Assembly (NCBI GenBank): GCA_021791845.1
Contig: JAJYVT010000019.1
Coordinates: 1 to 47,465, forward strand
Length of the DNA stretch: 47,465 nucleotides
Reading direction: 5' to 3'
From: Actinomycetes bacterium
GTDB lineage: Bacteria > Actinomycetota > Acidimicrobiia > Acidimicrobiales > RAAP-2
Shown here: positions 17,612-27,464 of the stretch, piece by piece
Position numbering within the stretch: position 1 is the stretch's first letter
How the letters are laid out: each line of letters begins with the position of its first letter
Notes under the pieces: generated by a model
Seen by the model: the letters and a program-made list of their open reading frames with translations, nothing else
Told to the model about the DNA's origin: nothing
The model's database searches: none
Translations under genes and position numbers: made by a program

Positions 17612-18106
17612 TCAGTGGCCCGGCGCCACCGTGTGCGGGACGTGCACCTCCTGCTCCTCGCGCCGGCGCAGCTCGACTTCGCGGGCCGGCGCGACCACGG
17701 TCTGGTTCCGCACGTAGGCGAACCATCCGACCATGGCCAGCGCACCCTGGATGCCGACCCCGAGGAGCCCGAGGAAGATGAGCAGCCCCAGGGTGAGGTA
17801 GGCGTTGTTGGGCCCGACCGCCCGCTTGCCCAGGATCCACGTGATCAGCGCCATGACGAAGAACTGGAGGCCGCACAGCGAGCCGAAGAGCATGGCGGCC
17901 GCCCGGGCCGTCTTCTGGTAGCCGCCGGTCAGCGATCGGAGCGACTTGGTGATCACGCCTCCGGCCCCGGCGAGCGTGGCGAGCGTGAGGACGCCGGCCA
18001 CGATCCCCGGCCACCAGGTGTCGTCGTAGACGGCCAGCGTGGCGAACGACATGGCGCAGGCGAAGACGAGCGTCAGCCCGATCAACGAGACGTACAGCTT
18101 CGCCAC
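17612..18106 (-). CDS. Hypothetical four-helix membrane protein
   Basis: A 164-residue protein with four membrane helices (ISLIGLTLVFACAM-type first helix after MAKLYV; WWPGIVAGVLTLATLAG; MLFGSLCGLQFFVMALITWIL; YLTLGLLIFLGLLGVGIQGAL) and a charged C-terminal tail with a His-rich end. I do not recognise the family. The GTG start at 18106 has an SD-like AAGGTGAGG upstream. Confidence 0.7.
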   Translation of the reverse strand: MAKLYVSLIGLTLVFACAMSFATLAVYDDTWWPGIVAGVLTLATLAGAGGVITKSLRSLTGGYQKTARAAAMLFGSLCGLQFFVMALITWILGKRAVGPNNAYLTLGLLIFLGLLGVGIQGALAMVGWFAYVRNQTVVAPAREVELRRREEQEVHVPHTVAPGH

Positions 18107-18254
18107 TCCCGGCTCACCTCACCTTCGATCGACGTTGCACCGACAGCATGCCCCACGGGGCGCCCGAGGGCACATCTCCTGCACACGGGGCCGCCTCGGG
18201 GCGCCCCGGGCCCGGCGCGGCGGCGCACGACGGCGTCACCCGCCCGGGCCGGGC

Positions 18255-18923
18255 TCAACCGTTGACCAGGGCGAAGCAGAACCCGTCGTAGCCCTTGACG
18301 CCAACCGTCTGCACCACGGTGGCCGACAACCGCGGCTCCGCCGCCACCGCCTCGAGGTACCGGCGGACACCGACGACCGCCGGGTCCTCCGAGGCGGGGT
18401 CGGCCACGTCGCCGTCCCGCACGACGTTGTCGGCCACGATGACGCTGCCGGGCCGGACGAGCCCCATCACCTTGCGCAGGTACTCGGGGTAGCCGTCCTT
18501 GTCGGCGTCGACGAAGACGAGGTCGAAGGGCTCCGCTCCCTCGGCCGCCAGGGCGTCCAGGCTGGCCCCGGCGGGACCGACCCGTTGCTCGACCATGCCG
18601 GCCACGCCGGCCCGCTCGAAGTTCCGGCGCGCCACCTCGGCATGGTGCGGATCGAGCTCGCAGGTGACGAGCCGGCCGCCCTCCCCCAGGCCCCGGGCCA
18701 TCCAGATGGCGCTGTAGCCCGCCAGCGTCCCGAGCTCGAGCACCCGGCGGGCGCCGAGGCTGCGCACGAGGAGGTGGAGGAGCATCCCCTGGGCGCCGGA
18801 CACGCTGATCGGCGGGAGCCCCGCGGCGGTCGCGGCACGCTGGGTCTCCTCCAAGGCGGCGTCCTCTGGGGCGAGGAGGCCGGTCACGTAGCGGTCGACG
18901 TCGGTCCAGCGTTGTGTCTCCAT
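18255..18923 (-). CDS. SAM-dependent O-methyltransferase (class I, COMT/family 3 type)
   Basis: A 222-residue enzyme. The SAM site is RVLELGTLAGYSAIWMA (about 60-76), followed by VTCELDPHHAEVAR and the acidic FVDADKDGYPEYL near 140, which in this family supplies catalytic metal ligands together with ADNVVRDG near 168. The family methylates catechol-like hydroxyls using Mg2+; the substrate here is unknown. Start ATG 18923 follows AAGGG. Confidence 0.92.
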   Translation of the reverse strand: METQRWTDVDRYVTGLLAPEDAALEETQRAATAAGLPPISVSGAQGMLLHLLVRSLGARRVLELGTLAGYSAIWMARGLGEGGRLVTCELDPHHAEVARRNFERAGVAGMVEQRVGPAGASLDALAAEGAEPFDLVFVDADKDGYPEYLRKVMGLVRPGSVIVADNVVRDGDVADPASEDPAVVGVRRYLEAVAAEPRLSATVVQTVGVKGYDGFCFALVNG

Positions 18924-18964
18924 CCGCCCTTCGTAGCCCACGGAGGGGGCACCGTGCCGGATCC

Positions 18965-20332
18965 TCAGGCCCGGTGCGGGCTGAGGGACGCCGGCGTCTC
19001 GGCGGCCGGCTGGCCCACCCGGCCGGGCACCGGGCGCCAGATCACGGCCACCGCCGCCACGAGCACGGCGCAGCACGCGGCGCCGCTCACGAAGGGCAGC
19101 CAGGGAGCGATCCCGAAGAGGCCGCCGGCACAGGCCGCGGCCACCGCGGTGGCGCCGGTCTGGCTGGCCGCGAACAGCCCCTGCGCGTGGCCGTGCCGGT
19201 CCGAGGGCGTGCCCTGCCCGAGCAGGGACTGGCAGGCGGGCATGGCCACCGCGAACCCCAGCGACTCCCAGGTGCCGAGCACCATGAGGATCACGAAGCC
19301 GGGCAGGAAGGGGTAGGTCGTGAGAAAGGCGATCGACCACACCAGCGCGCCGATGCCGAGCCACCGCCGGTCCAGGTGGTCCGCCAGCCAGCCCGCCGGG
19401 CGCGAGGCAATGGCGTACGGCAGGGCGAAGAGGGTCCAGCTCACGCCGATCTCCCACTGGGACGCGCCGTGACGGGTCATGAGCAGGGTCCAGCACGCCT
19501 CGTACACGCCCGAGGTCACGCCGATCATGGCCGCCGCCACCAGTGCGCCGTTCACCGCACGGACGGCGCGCCGGGGGTCGAGGGCCGGGGTGCCGGGGGC
19601 GGCTGTCCCGCCCGGTCCCGCCGAGCCGTCGCCAGACCTGGGGGGCTCCCCCTCCGGGACCCCGCCGTCCGGGTTGTCGCCGGCCGCCGCCGGCACCGGC
19701 CGCGCGCCGAGGGGAGTGTCGAGCGGCGCCGCCGGCACCCGCACGAACAGGACCGGCACGAGCGACACCAGCGAGACGGCGGCGGCGGCCACGAAGAGCC
19801 ACCGCATCGCCCCGAGGCCGGCCAGGCTGCCCAGCACCGGCCCGACGGCGAGCCCGCCCAGCTCGGCGCCGTAGAGGCGGCCGGCGGCGCGCCCCCGGTG
19901 GCTGAGGGGCACGGCGTGGGCGATCATCGCCAGCGCCGCCACCATCGCCGCGCCCGCCCCGGCGCCCTGCAGCCCGCGGAAGACGACGTCGAGGGCGGCG
20001 GGGCCCGGCAAGAGGAAGAGGAGGCTCCCCAGGGCGTACGCCAGCACGCCGCCCACCAGCACGGGCAGCCGGCCCAGGCGGTCGGAGAGCCGGCCGGCCC
20101 CGTACTGGAACACGAAGGCGGCGGCAAAGTACGCGGCCATGACCGCCCCCACGATCAGGTCCGACCCGCTCCGGTGGTGCACGTAGAGCGGCAGCAGCGG
20201 GAGGAGGGCGCCGGCGCCGGCCCACTGGAGGAAGACGGCGACGGAGAGGGTGCGGACGAGCCCCGCCACGGCAGGCGGCAGCGGGCCGCCGTGCGCGCCG
20301 GCGGCGGCGCTGAGCTCGGGTGAGGCGTCCAC
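18965..20332 (-). CDS. MFS transporter
   Basis: About 455 residues with twelve predicted helices. The motif-A loop GAGRLSDRLGRLPVLVGG lies between helices 2 and 3, and a degenerate copy (PAGWLADHLDRRWLGIG) lies in the second half, as usual for MFS. A long Pro/Gly-rich central loop (about 45 residues) joins the halves. Substrate unknown; it resembles drug-efflux members. I chose GTG 20332 as start because it gives a short N-terminus ahead of helix 1; longer in-frame starts run into low-complexity sequence. Confidence 0.85.
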   Translation of the reverse strand: MDASPELSAAAGAHGGPLPPAVAGLVRTLSVAVFLQWAGAGALLPLLPLYVHHRSGSDLIVGAVMAAYFAAAFVFQYGAGRLSDRLGRLPVLVGGVLAYALGSLLFLLPGPAALDVVFRGLQGAGAGAAMVAALAMIAHAVPLSHRGRAAGRLYGAELGGLAVGPVLGSLAGLGAMRWLFVAAAAVSLVSLVPVLFVRVPAAPLDTPLGARPVPAAAGDNPDGGVPEGEPPRSGDGSAGPGGTAAPGTPALDPRRAVRAVNGALVAAAMIGVTSGVYEACWTLLMTRHGASQWEIGVSWTLFALPYAIASRPAGWLADHLDRRWLGIGALVWSIAFLTTYPFLPGFVILMVLGTWESLGFAVAMPACQSLLGQGTPSDRHGHAQGLFAASQTGATAVAAACAGGLFGIAPWLPFVSGAACCAVLVAAVAVIWRPVPGRVGQPAAETPASLSPHRA

Positions 20333-20415
20333 CCCTTGATCATGCCTGGCTTCCGGTCGGACCCGTGCCGGCACGGGCGGGAGCAGCGGGACCGCCGAGT
20401 CGCGGGCGGTGGCGG

Positions 20416-20446
20416 CCCCGGCGCGGGCGCGGGCGCGGGCGCGCGC
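20416..20446. repeat. GCGCGG hexamer run
   Basis: Several consecutive copies of GCGCGG/GGGCGC lie in the gap between the divergent MFS and M48 genes. It is simple sequence with no other feature. Confidence 0.6.
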
Positions 20447-20482
20447 AAGCCTGGGCGCGGACCCGGGTGCCGGGGCCGGCAC

Positions 20483-20488
20483 TACGCT
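20483..20488 (+). promoter_or_regulatory. Possible -10 box TACGCT
   Basis: TACGCT precedes the M48 gene; a start near 20495 would leave a 23-nt leader that contains the SD GGGAGGAGG. Confidence 0.35.
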
Positions 20489-20517
20489 CCGGCAAGGCCG
20501 GTCGGGAGGAGGGCGCC

Positions 20518-21534
20518 GTGACGATCGAGACGTCGTACCGCTACGAGCAGATCAGCCCGAAGGCCTACGAGCACCCGGCGGACCGGGCGGCCACCTCCGC
20601 CCTGCACGCCGTGCCGCTCCTCGACACGGTGATCAAGCGGCTGATCGACCTCGGCCACGAGAAGCGGCTGCGCCAGGTCGTCCTGGGCAACGCGGTGAAG
20701 CTCGGACCCGAACAGGTGCCCGAGGTGTGGCGCCGCTACGTGCACGCCACCACGGTGCTCGACCTGCCGAACGTGCCCGACCTGTACGCCTTCAACGGCG
20801 CCGACGCCAATGCCATGACCCTCGGGGCCAACCATCCGATCATCGTGGCGAAGTCGTCGCTGCTCAGCAGCTACACCGACGACGAGGTGCAGACTGTCCT
20901 CGCCCACGAGGCGGGTCACGTCCTCTCCGAGCACTACTACTACACGACCGCCCTGGTCCTGCTGCGCCAGTTCCTCGAAGGCTCGCTGCCCAAATCGCTC
21001 CTGCTCGGTCTGCCGGTCCGGGCCATGTACCTGGCGCTCCTCGAGTGGTCGCGGGCGGCTGAGCTCTCGGCCGACCGCGCCGCCGCCCTGGTCCGGGGCG
21101 ACCCGCTGGACCCCTGCCGCCTGATGATGCGGCTGGCCGGCGGCGCCCTGCCCGGCATGAGCTTCGAGGCCTTCTTGAAGCAGGCCACCGAGTACCAGTC
21201 CGAGGACGACCTCTTCTCCCGCAACGCCCGCTTCTGGGCCGAGCTCAGGATGAGCCACCCCTTCGCCGTGCGGCGGGTGAAAGAGCTCGTGGAATGGGTC
21301 CAGTCCGGCGAGTACGACCGCATCCGCGCCGGCTCGTACCCGCGGCGCGGGCAAGAGCCAGCGCCGTCAGCGGAGTTCGAGGCGGCCGTCGCCGCCTACC
21401 GGGCCAAGTTCACCCGGTTCCTCGACCGCACGGCCGGTGACGTCCAGCGCCTCGGGCGCCAGTTCAACGACTGGCTCAAGGCCCGGGCACCGGCCGGGGC
21501 CGGCGGCGCACCCGCCGGGGAGCCGGCCACCTGA
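20518..21534 (+). CDS. M48 family zinc metallopeptidase
   Basis: A 338-residue HtpX/Ste24-type peptidase. The zinc motif is HEAGHVLSEH (H130, H134) with the third ligand E182 in AAELSADRAA. Hydrophobic stretches around residues 140-180 (TTALVLLRQFL; LLLGLPVRAMYLALL) suggest membrane association. Members degrade misfolded membrane proteins. The GTG at 20518 follows a strong SD. The next gene is convergent. Confidence 0.9.
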   Translation: MTIETSYRYEQISPKAYEHPADRAATSALHAVPLLDTVIKRLIDLGHEKRLRQVVLGNAVKLGPEQVPEVWRRYVHATTVLDLPNVPDLYAFNGADANAMTLGANHPIIVAKSSLLSSYTDDEVQTVLAHEAGHVLSEHYYYTTALVLLRQFLEGSLPKSLLLGLPVRAMYLALLEWSRAAELSADRAAALVRGDPLDPCRLMMRLAGGALPGMSFEAFLKQATEYQSEDDLFSRNARFWAELRMSHPFAVRRVKELVEWVQSGEYDRIRAGSYPRRGQEPAPSAEFEAAVAAYRAKFTRFLDRTAGDVQRLGRQFNDWLKARAPAGAGGAPAGEPAT

Positions 21535-21556
21535 CGCGCCAGCGACCGTCCGGACG

Positions 21557-22669
21557 TCAACCGCTCCGAGGCCCGGCGCCCGGCCGCCCGTCCCCGGCCT
21601 GCCGGCCGTGCCCGTTCGACGTCGCCGACGCGTGGCCGGCGGTCACGCCGGGGCCGACACCGAGCGCACCGGCCTGCGCCATCGCCTCCCGGGCCGCCTG
21701 CGCCTTCGCCGCCTCCGCCTTCCCCATGGCCTCCATCGCCGGGATGAGGTAGCCGATGCCGGCCACCACGACCCCGATCATCATCACCCCCATCCCGAGG
21801 AGCCTCGAGACCTGGAAGCTGGCCAGCACCCCTCCTGCCAGGCCCACGAGCACCCCGAGCCCGCCCAGGACGGCGCCGATGCGGGCCATGCGCCCGGCGA
21901 GCAGGGAGAGCGCCAGCACCACGACCGCCCCGATCGCCAGGGCGATCCCCAACGCGCCGTGGGCGGCGTAGAGCCAGGTGCCACGGGTGGGCAGCAACGC
22001 GTTCGGCCGCCGGAAGGGCACCGACACGATGGTGACCACGCCGAGCACGAGCTCGAGCGCCACGAGGAGCGCCATCGCGTTCCACACTCGCCGCACCACC
22101 TGCTCGTCCAGCGCCGCCGGGCTCGCCGAACGGCCATCGGCTGGCCACGGGCGCACCGGGGCCAGCCGCACCAGGGCGTTGTAGGTGACGAGCGCGATCA
22201 ACAGGTGCATGACCATGAGCGCGACGACGCCGGGAGCGGGCTCCCCCAGCATGAGCAGCAGCCCGTCGGGGACCCACAGGACCAGGGTCGCGCCCACCGC
22301 CATGCGGAAGAACAGGCCCCGCGGCGCGGAGGACACGCGAGCCACCACCGGCCAGGCAGCGCATGCCCCGACCACGCCCACGACGGTGAGGGAGGCGTAG
22401 TCCGCCAGACGGAAGTGGGAGAAGCGGGCCGTGGCGGGGAACGCACCGGTGGTCACGTGGACCGCCAGCGCGTCGGCGGCGAGCGACCCTGCGAGCGCCA
22501 CCACCGTCGCCACCACGACGAGCACCGACCGTGGCTGGCGGTGACGCGGGGCAAGGTCCACCCGTGCCCTGGCGAGCAGCGCTCGAAGCGCCGCCGGCGC
22601 CGGGCGCGGGCCCCCGGCCGGCGTGTCCGACCGGGCGCGCTCGGGCTCGGCGGGCGGGTCGGGGTCCAC
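21557..22669 (-). CDS. Hypothetical multi-pass membrane protein
   Basis: A 370-residue protein from GTG 22669. I do not recognise the family. It has a Pro/Arg-rich N-terminus, then about eight to nine helices (for example VLVVVATVVALAGSLAADAL, VWNAMALLVALELVLGVV, MGVMMIGVVVAGIGYLI) and an Ala/Gln-rich amphipathic C-terminal tail with a Gly-rich end. It is divergent from the nitroreductase gene. Confidence 0.7.
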   Translation of the reverse strand: MDPDPPAEPERARSDTPAGGPRPAPAALRALLARARVDLAPRHRQPRSVLVVVATVVALAGSLAADALAVHVTTGAFPATARFSHFRLADYASLTVVGVVGACAAWPVVARVSSAPRGLFFRMAVGATLVLWVPDGLLLMLGEPAPGVVALMVMHLLIALVTYNALVRLAPVRPWPADGRSASPAALDEQVVRRVWNAMALLVALELVLGVVTIVSVPFRRPNALLPTRGTWLYAAHGALGIALAIGAVVVLALSLLAGRMARIGAVLGGLGVLVGLAGGVLASFQVSRLLGMGVMMIGVVVAGIGYLIPAMEAMGKAEAAKAQAAREAMAQAGALGVGPGVTAGHASATSNGHGRQAGDGRPGAGPRSG

Positions 22670-22715
22670 CCCGCCATTGGAACATCCTCCACCGGCCGGC
22701 GCACGGCGCCCCCGG

Positions 22716-22721
22716 TAGTGT
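22716..22721 (+). promoter_or_regulatory. -10 box TAGTGT for a leaderless transcript
   Basis: TAGTGT lies 6 nt upstream of ATG 22728 and no SD is present. Confidence 0.5.
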
Positions 22722-22727
22722 CACCGC

Positions 22728-23324
22728 ATGGAGTTCCAAGAGGTGGTCGCCCGCCGCCGGATGGTCCGCCGCTACCTCCCGGGCCGTCCGGTGCCGCCCG
22801 AGGTCGTCGAGCGGATCGTCGACAACGCACTCCGGGCACCCTCGGCCGGATTCTCCCAGGGGTTCGGCTTCCTCGTGCTCGACGAGCCGGATGCAGTCGC
22901 CCGGTTCCGCCAGGCGGCGACCCCGGACCACGATCCTGACAACTGGTACGCCGCCACCTTCGACGCCCCGCTGGTGATCGTGGCGTGCTCCAACAAGGGA
23001 GCCTATCTCGACCGGTACGCCCAGCCGGACAAGGGGTTCACCGACCGGTCGGACGCGTGGTGGCCGGCCCCGTACTGGGACATCGACACCGGCTTCGGCG
23101 CACTGCTCATGCTGCTGACGGCCGTCGACCAGGGGCTCGGCGCATGCTTCTTCGGCATCGCCAAGACACGCCTGGCACCGGTCCGCCGGGCCTTCGGCAT
23201 CCCCGACCGGTTCCTCCCCATCGGCGCCATCACCGTCGGGTACGCCGACGAGCCGCCCCGTGACCTGCGGGGCCGCCGCAAGCCCCGCCGGGAGCTCGTC
23301 CACGTGGGCCGCTGGTCCGCCTGA
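22728..23324 (+). CDS. Nitroreductase family flavoprotein
   Basis: A 198-residue FMN-dependent nitroreductase. The N-terminal RRRMVRRYLPGRPVPPEVV with ALRAPSAGFSQ (about 9-45) is the FMN-binding start. WDIDTGFGALLMLLTAVDQGLGACFFG (about 122-147) and the C-terminal FLPIGAITVGYADEPP match the family. A segment of about 30 residues (DHDPDNWY to DAWWPAPYW) is rich in aromatics and may shape the substrate pocket. Substrate unknown. The M20 amidohydrolase gene follows 4 bp after its stop. Confidence 0.9.
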   Translation: MEFQEVVARRRMVRRYLPGRPVPPEVVERIVDNALRAPSAGFSQGFGFLVLDEPDAVARFRQAATPDHDPDNWYAATFDAPLVIVACSNKGAYLDRYAQPDKGFTDRSDAWWPAPYWDIDTGFGALLMLLTAVDQGLGACFFGIAKTRLAPVRRAFGIPDRFLPIGAITVGYADEPPRDLRGRRKPRRELVHVGRWSA

Positions 23325-23328
23325 GCCC

Positions 23329-24567
<1,239 letters not shown>

Positions 24568-25770
24568 AGGACGATGATCACCCACCCGGCGGCACGCGAG
24601 AGCGCTCGCCGGCGATAGGCGAGAGCCACCGTCACCACCGTCAGGCCGACGTACCACCCCGCCGTCAGGATCTGCGGGCCCGACCGGTGGCCGAGTCCGA
24701 GCACCACGGCGGGGAGGAGCAGTCCCGCGGCCACGTTGAAGGCGTTGCTGTTGAGCCCGGTGCTCAGCATGGCCACGCCCCGGTCCCGCCGGGCCCAGTA
24801 CCCCGCCGCCACGGCATTGGGCAGGCTGGTCACCGCGGCCAAGGCCACGCCGCCCACCACGATCTGCGAGACCGCCAGACGCGAGCCGAGCTGGACGGCG
24901 GCCCGCTCCATGACCACGCTCGCCACCACCACGACCACGAGCGCCACCGCGGCGGTGAGCGCGTCGACGGCCCTGCCCCGCCGCGGGTGCACGACGGCGC
25001 TGAGCTCGATCTCCTCCTCGGCGATGGCGGCGGCCGCCCACCGCTCCCAGCGGGAGCGACCGGGCCGCTGCCAGCGGCGGCTCCCGCTCGTCGCCGTGAG
25101 GGCGACGTAGGGCACGAGGGCGACGCACACGACCGCCAGGCCCGTCGCCGCATCGAACACCCCTGCCACCGTCAGGACGCAGGCGGCGGCGATCCAGACG
25201 GCGACCGCCCCCTGCAGTGCCACGGCGCGCCGGTGGAGCGCGATCCCGCCGGCGACCACGGCTCCCAGCCCGAGGAGCGCGGCCAGGTTGAACACGTTGG
25301 AGCCGATGGCCACGCCCGCGGCCACCGCACCCTGGTGGTCGACCAGGGCGGTGACGGCCGAGGTGATCTCGGGCGCATCGCCGGCCAGCGCCGCCACCAC
25401 CCCGAGGAGCGCCTCGGTGGCGCCCACGCGCGCGCCCACCCGCTCGATGCGCGAGACCACGAGCCAGCTCGTCGAGAGGCTCACGAGGGCGCCGCCGAAG
25501 AAGGCGACGACGGCGACGGGGGTGGTCACGGGTGGCCCCGCCGCCGGGCGGGGGCGGAGGTCGGGCGTTGGGCTGGGGGCGCGGCTCGGGGCACGGCCGG
25601 TTTCCTCTCTCGACGTCTCGTTGCCGACCAGGCTTCCCGGCGCTCCGGCCCGGACCGTAGCGGCTCCGGAGGCTCCCCGCCGCCACCGGTTGCGCGGGCG
25701 GCGGCCCGGGCCAGTGCTCGGGACCGCCGGGCGTGCCCGTCCCGGCCCGGGTGCCCCCGGGCGCGGTCGG

Positions 25771-25776
25771 TAGGGT
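25771..25776 (+). promoter_or_regulatory. -10 box TAGGGT for a leaderless transcript
   Basis: TAGGGT ends 7 nt before the GTG at 25784. No SD is present. Confidence 0.5.
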
Positions 25777-25783
25777 TGCGCCG

Positions 25784-26584
25784 GTGCAGCGCGGCCTCCA
25801 CGTACCCAACTTCGGGCCGTACGGCTCGGCCAGGGCCGTCGCGGCGCTGGCCGCCGCGGCCGAGCGGGCCGGATGGGACGGGGTGTTCCTCTGGGACCAC
25901 GTCGTCCGCAAGGAGGGCGACCTCGAGGTGGTCGATCCCTGGATCGCGCTGGCAGCCGCGGCCGTCGTCACCGAGCGGGTCCGACTGGGTCCGCTGGTGA
26001 CCCCTCTCCCCCGTCGCCGACCGTGGAACGTGGCCAAGGCCGCGGTCAGCCTGGACCATTTGAGCGGTGGGCGGGCGGTGCTGGGCGTCGGGATCGGCGT
26101 GTCCCGAGGTCCCGAGTTCCCCGCCTTCGGGGAGGAGACCGACACCCGCCGGCGGGGCGACATGCTGGACGAGGGACTGGCCATCGTACGGGGGGCGTGG
26201 TCCGGCGAGCCGGTGTCGGCGTCGGGAGCGCACTACCGGCTGGCCGGCGTCCGCTTCCTGCCGACGCCGCTCCAACCGGGCGGGATCCCGATCTGGGCGG
26301 CGACCGAGACGGTTCGCGGCCGGCCGGTCCGGCGGGCCGCCACCCTCGACGGCGTCTTTCCCATCGGCATCGCGCCGGCCGACCTCGCCGCGCTGTTCGA
26401 GGAGCTCGGCCCCGGACGCGTGGCCGGCGGTCGGTTCGACGTTGTCGTCGTCAGCGCGGAGGCACAAGGGGAAGCGGACGCCTCCGCCTGGGAGACGGCC
26501 GGTGCGACGTGGTGGTTGCGGCAGCTGCCCTGGCAGGCCTCCTTCGACGAGGCGATGTCGCTGGTGACGCGCGGCCCGGCGTGA
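25784..26584 (+). CDS. LLM class flavin-dependent oxidoreductase
   Basis: A 266-residue luciferase-like enzyme, shorter than the usual 290-340. Family motifs: GLHVPNFGPYG at the start, GWDGVFLWDHVV (about 32-43), VRLGPLVTPLPRRRPWNVAKA and LSGGRAVLGVGIG (about 91-103). The cofactor is probably F420 or FMN; substrate unknown. GTG 25784 fits the family N-terminus and its leaderless promoter. The acetyltransferase gene follows after 31 bp. Confidence 0.9.
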   Translation: MQRGLHVPNFGPYGSARAVAALAAAAERAGWDGVFLWDHVVRKEGDLEVVDPWIALAAAAVVTERVRLGPLVTPLPRRRPWNVAKAAVSLDHLSGGRAVLGVGIGVSRGPEFPAFGEETDTRRRGDMLDEGLAIVRGAWSGEPVSASGAHYRLAGVRFLPTPLQPGGIPIWAATETVRGRPVRRAATLDGVFPIGIAPADLAALFEELGPGRVAGGRFDVVVVSAEAQGEADASAWETAGATWWLRQLPWQASFDEAMSLVTRGPA

Positions 26585-26615
26585 GCGGTCCGGGTCGATC
26601 GGTGCGAGGCGTGGC

Positions 26616-27425
26616 GTGACGGAGGCCGACGCGATCGCGCTCGGCGGGCCCGTCACCCGGGACGGCCTGCGGGCCGACCTCGAGGCGCTCGGCGTCCGGC
26701 CCGGGGCCACCGTGCTCGTCCACTCCTCGCTGTCCCAGCTGGGGTGGGTGGCAGGTGGTGCCCACGCCGTCGTGCTGGCGCTGCTCGACGCCGTCGGCAC
26801 CACGGGGACGGTGGTCATGCCGACGCACTCGGGCCACCTCTCGGACCCCGCGGCATGGCAGCACCCGCCCGTGCCGAGGGAATGGTGGCCCGCCATCCGC
26901 GAGCACACGCCGGCGTACGACCCCGACCTCACGGGCACGCGTGGGATGGGTGCGGTGGTCGAGTGCTTCCGTCACCATCCCGACGCCCGGCGGAGCGGGC
27001 ACCCGGCGGTCTCGTTCGCCGCCGTGGGGCCGAACCGCGACTCGGTCGTGGAGGGCCATGCGCTGGCCTTCGGCCTTGGCGAGGGGTCGCCGCTCGCCCG
27101 CCTCTACGACCTCGACGCCTGGGTCCTCCTCCTCGGCGTGGACCACGGCAACAACACGTCGCTCCACCTCGCCGAGCACCGGGCCACCTATCCGGCCAAG
27201 CAGGTCGTGACCGAGTCGGGGCCGGTCGTCGAGGACGGGGAGCGCCGGTGGGCCGAGTGGCAGGACCTCGAGCTGGACGACTCCGACTTCGCCCCGCTCG
27301 GCTCCGACTTCGCCGCGACCGGCCTGCAGGCCGAAGCGCCCATCGGGGCGGGCACGGCCCGGCTCATGCGCCAGCGTGCGGTCGTGGACTTTGGCGTCGA
27401 GTGGATGGCGCGCCACCGGCGCTGA
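26616..27425 (+). CDS. AAC(3) family N-acetyltransferase
   Basis: A 269-residue protein with the antibiotic N-acetyltransferase fold: GATVLVHSSLSQLGWVAGG (about 29-47), GTVVMPTHSGHLSD, the SGHPAVSFAAVG segment near 127 and LLLGVDHGNNTSLHLAEH (about 169-186), which holds the catalytic His and the acetyl-CoA site. The family includes aminoglycoside 3-N-acetyltransferases and many chromosomal members such as YokD with other or unknown substrates. Nothing here links it to resistance. Its 3' end is convergent with the P1 peptidase. Confidence 0.9.
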   Translation: MTEADAIALGGPVTRDGLRADLEALGVRPGATVLVHSSLSQLGWVAGGAHAVVLALLDAVGTTGTVVMPTHSGHLSDPAAWQHPPVPREWWPAIREHTPAYDPDLTGTRGMGAVVECFRHHPDARRSGHPAVSFAAVGPNRDSVVEGHALAFGLGEGSPLARLYDLDAWVLLLGVDHGNNTSLHLAEHRATYPAKQVVTESGPVVEDGERRWAEWQDLELDDSDFAPLGSDFAATGLQAEAPIGAGTARLMRQRAVVDFGVEWMARHRR

Positions 27426-27460
27426 CCCGGGGCCGCCGCACGAGGGCAGGAGGCCCCGGG
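27426..27460. terminator. Hairpin between convergent genes
   Basis: A 9-bp stem, CCCGGGGCC (27426-27434) with GGCCCCGGG (27452-27460), lies between the stops of the acetyltransferase and the P1 peptidase. It has no T-run but could serve both directions. Confidence 0.45.
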
Positions 27461-27464
27461 GCGG

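Noticed and set aside
20416..20446. GCGCGG run as a CRISPR or regulatory repeat
   Set aside because: It is short simple sequence without spacers; no CRISPR array is present anywhere in the window.
26616..27425. AAC(3)-fold gene as an aminoglycoside resistance gene
   Set aside because: The family includes many chromosomal members with other substrates and there is no resistance or mobile context here.
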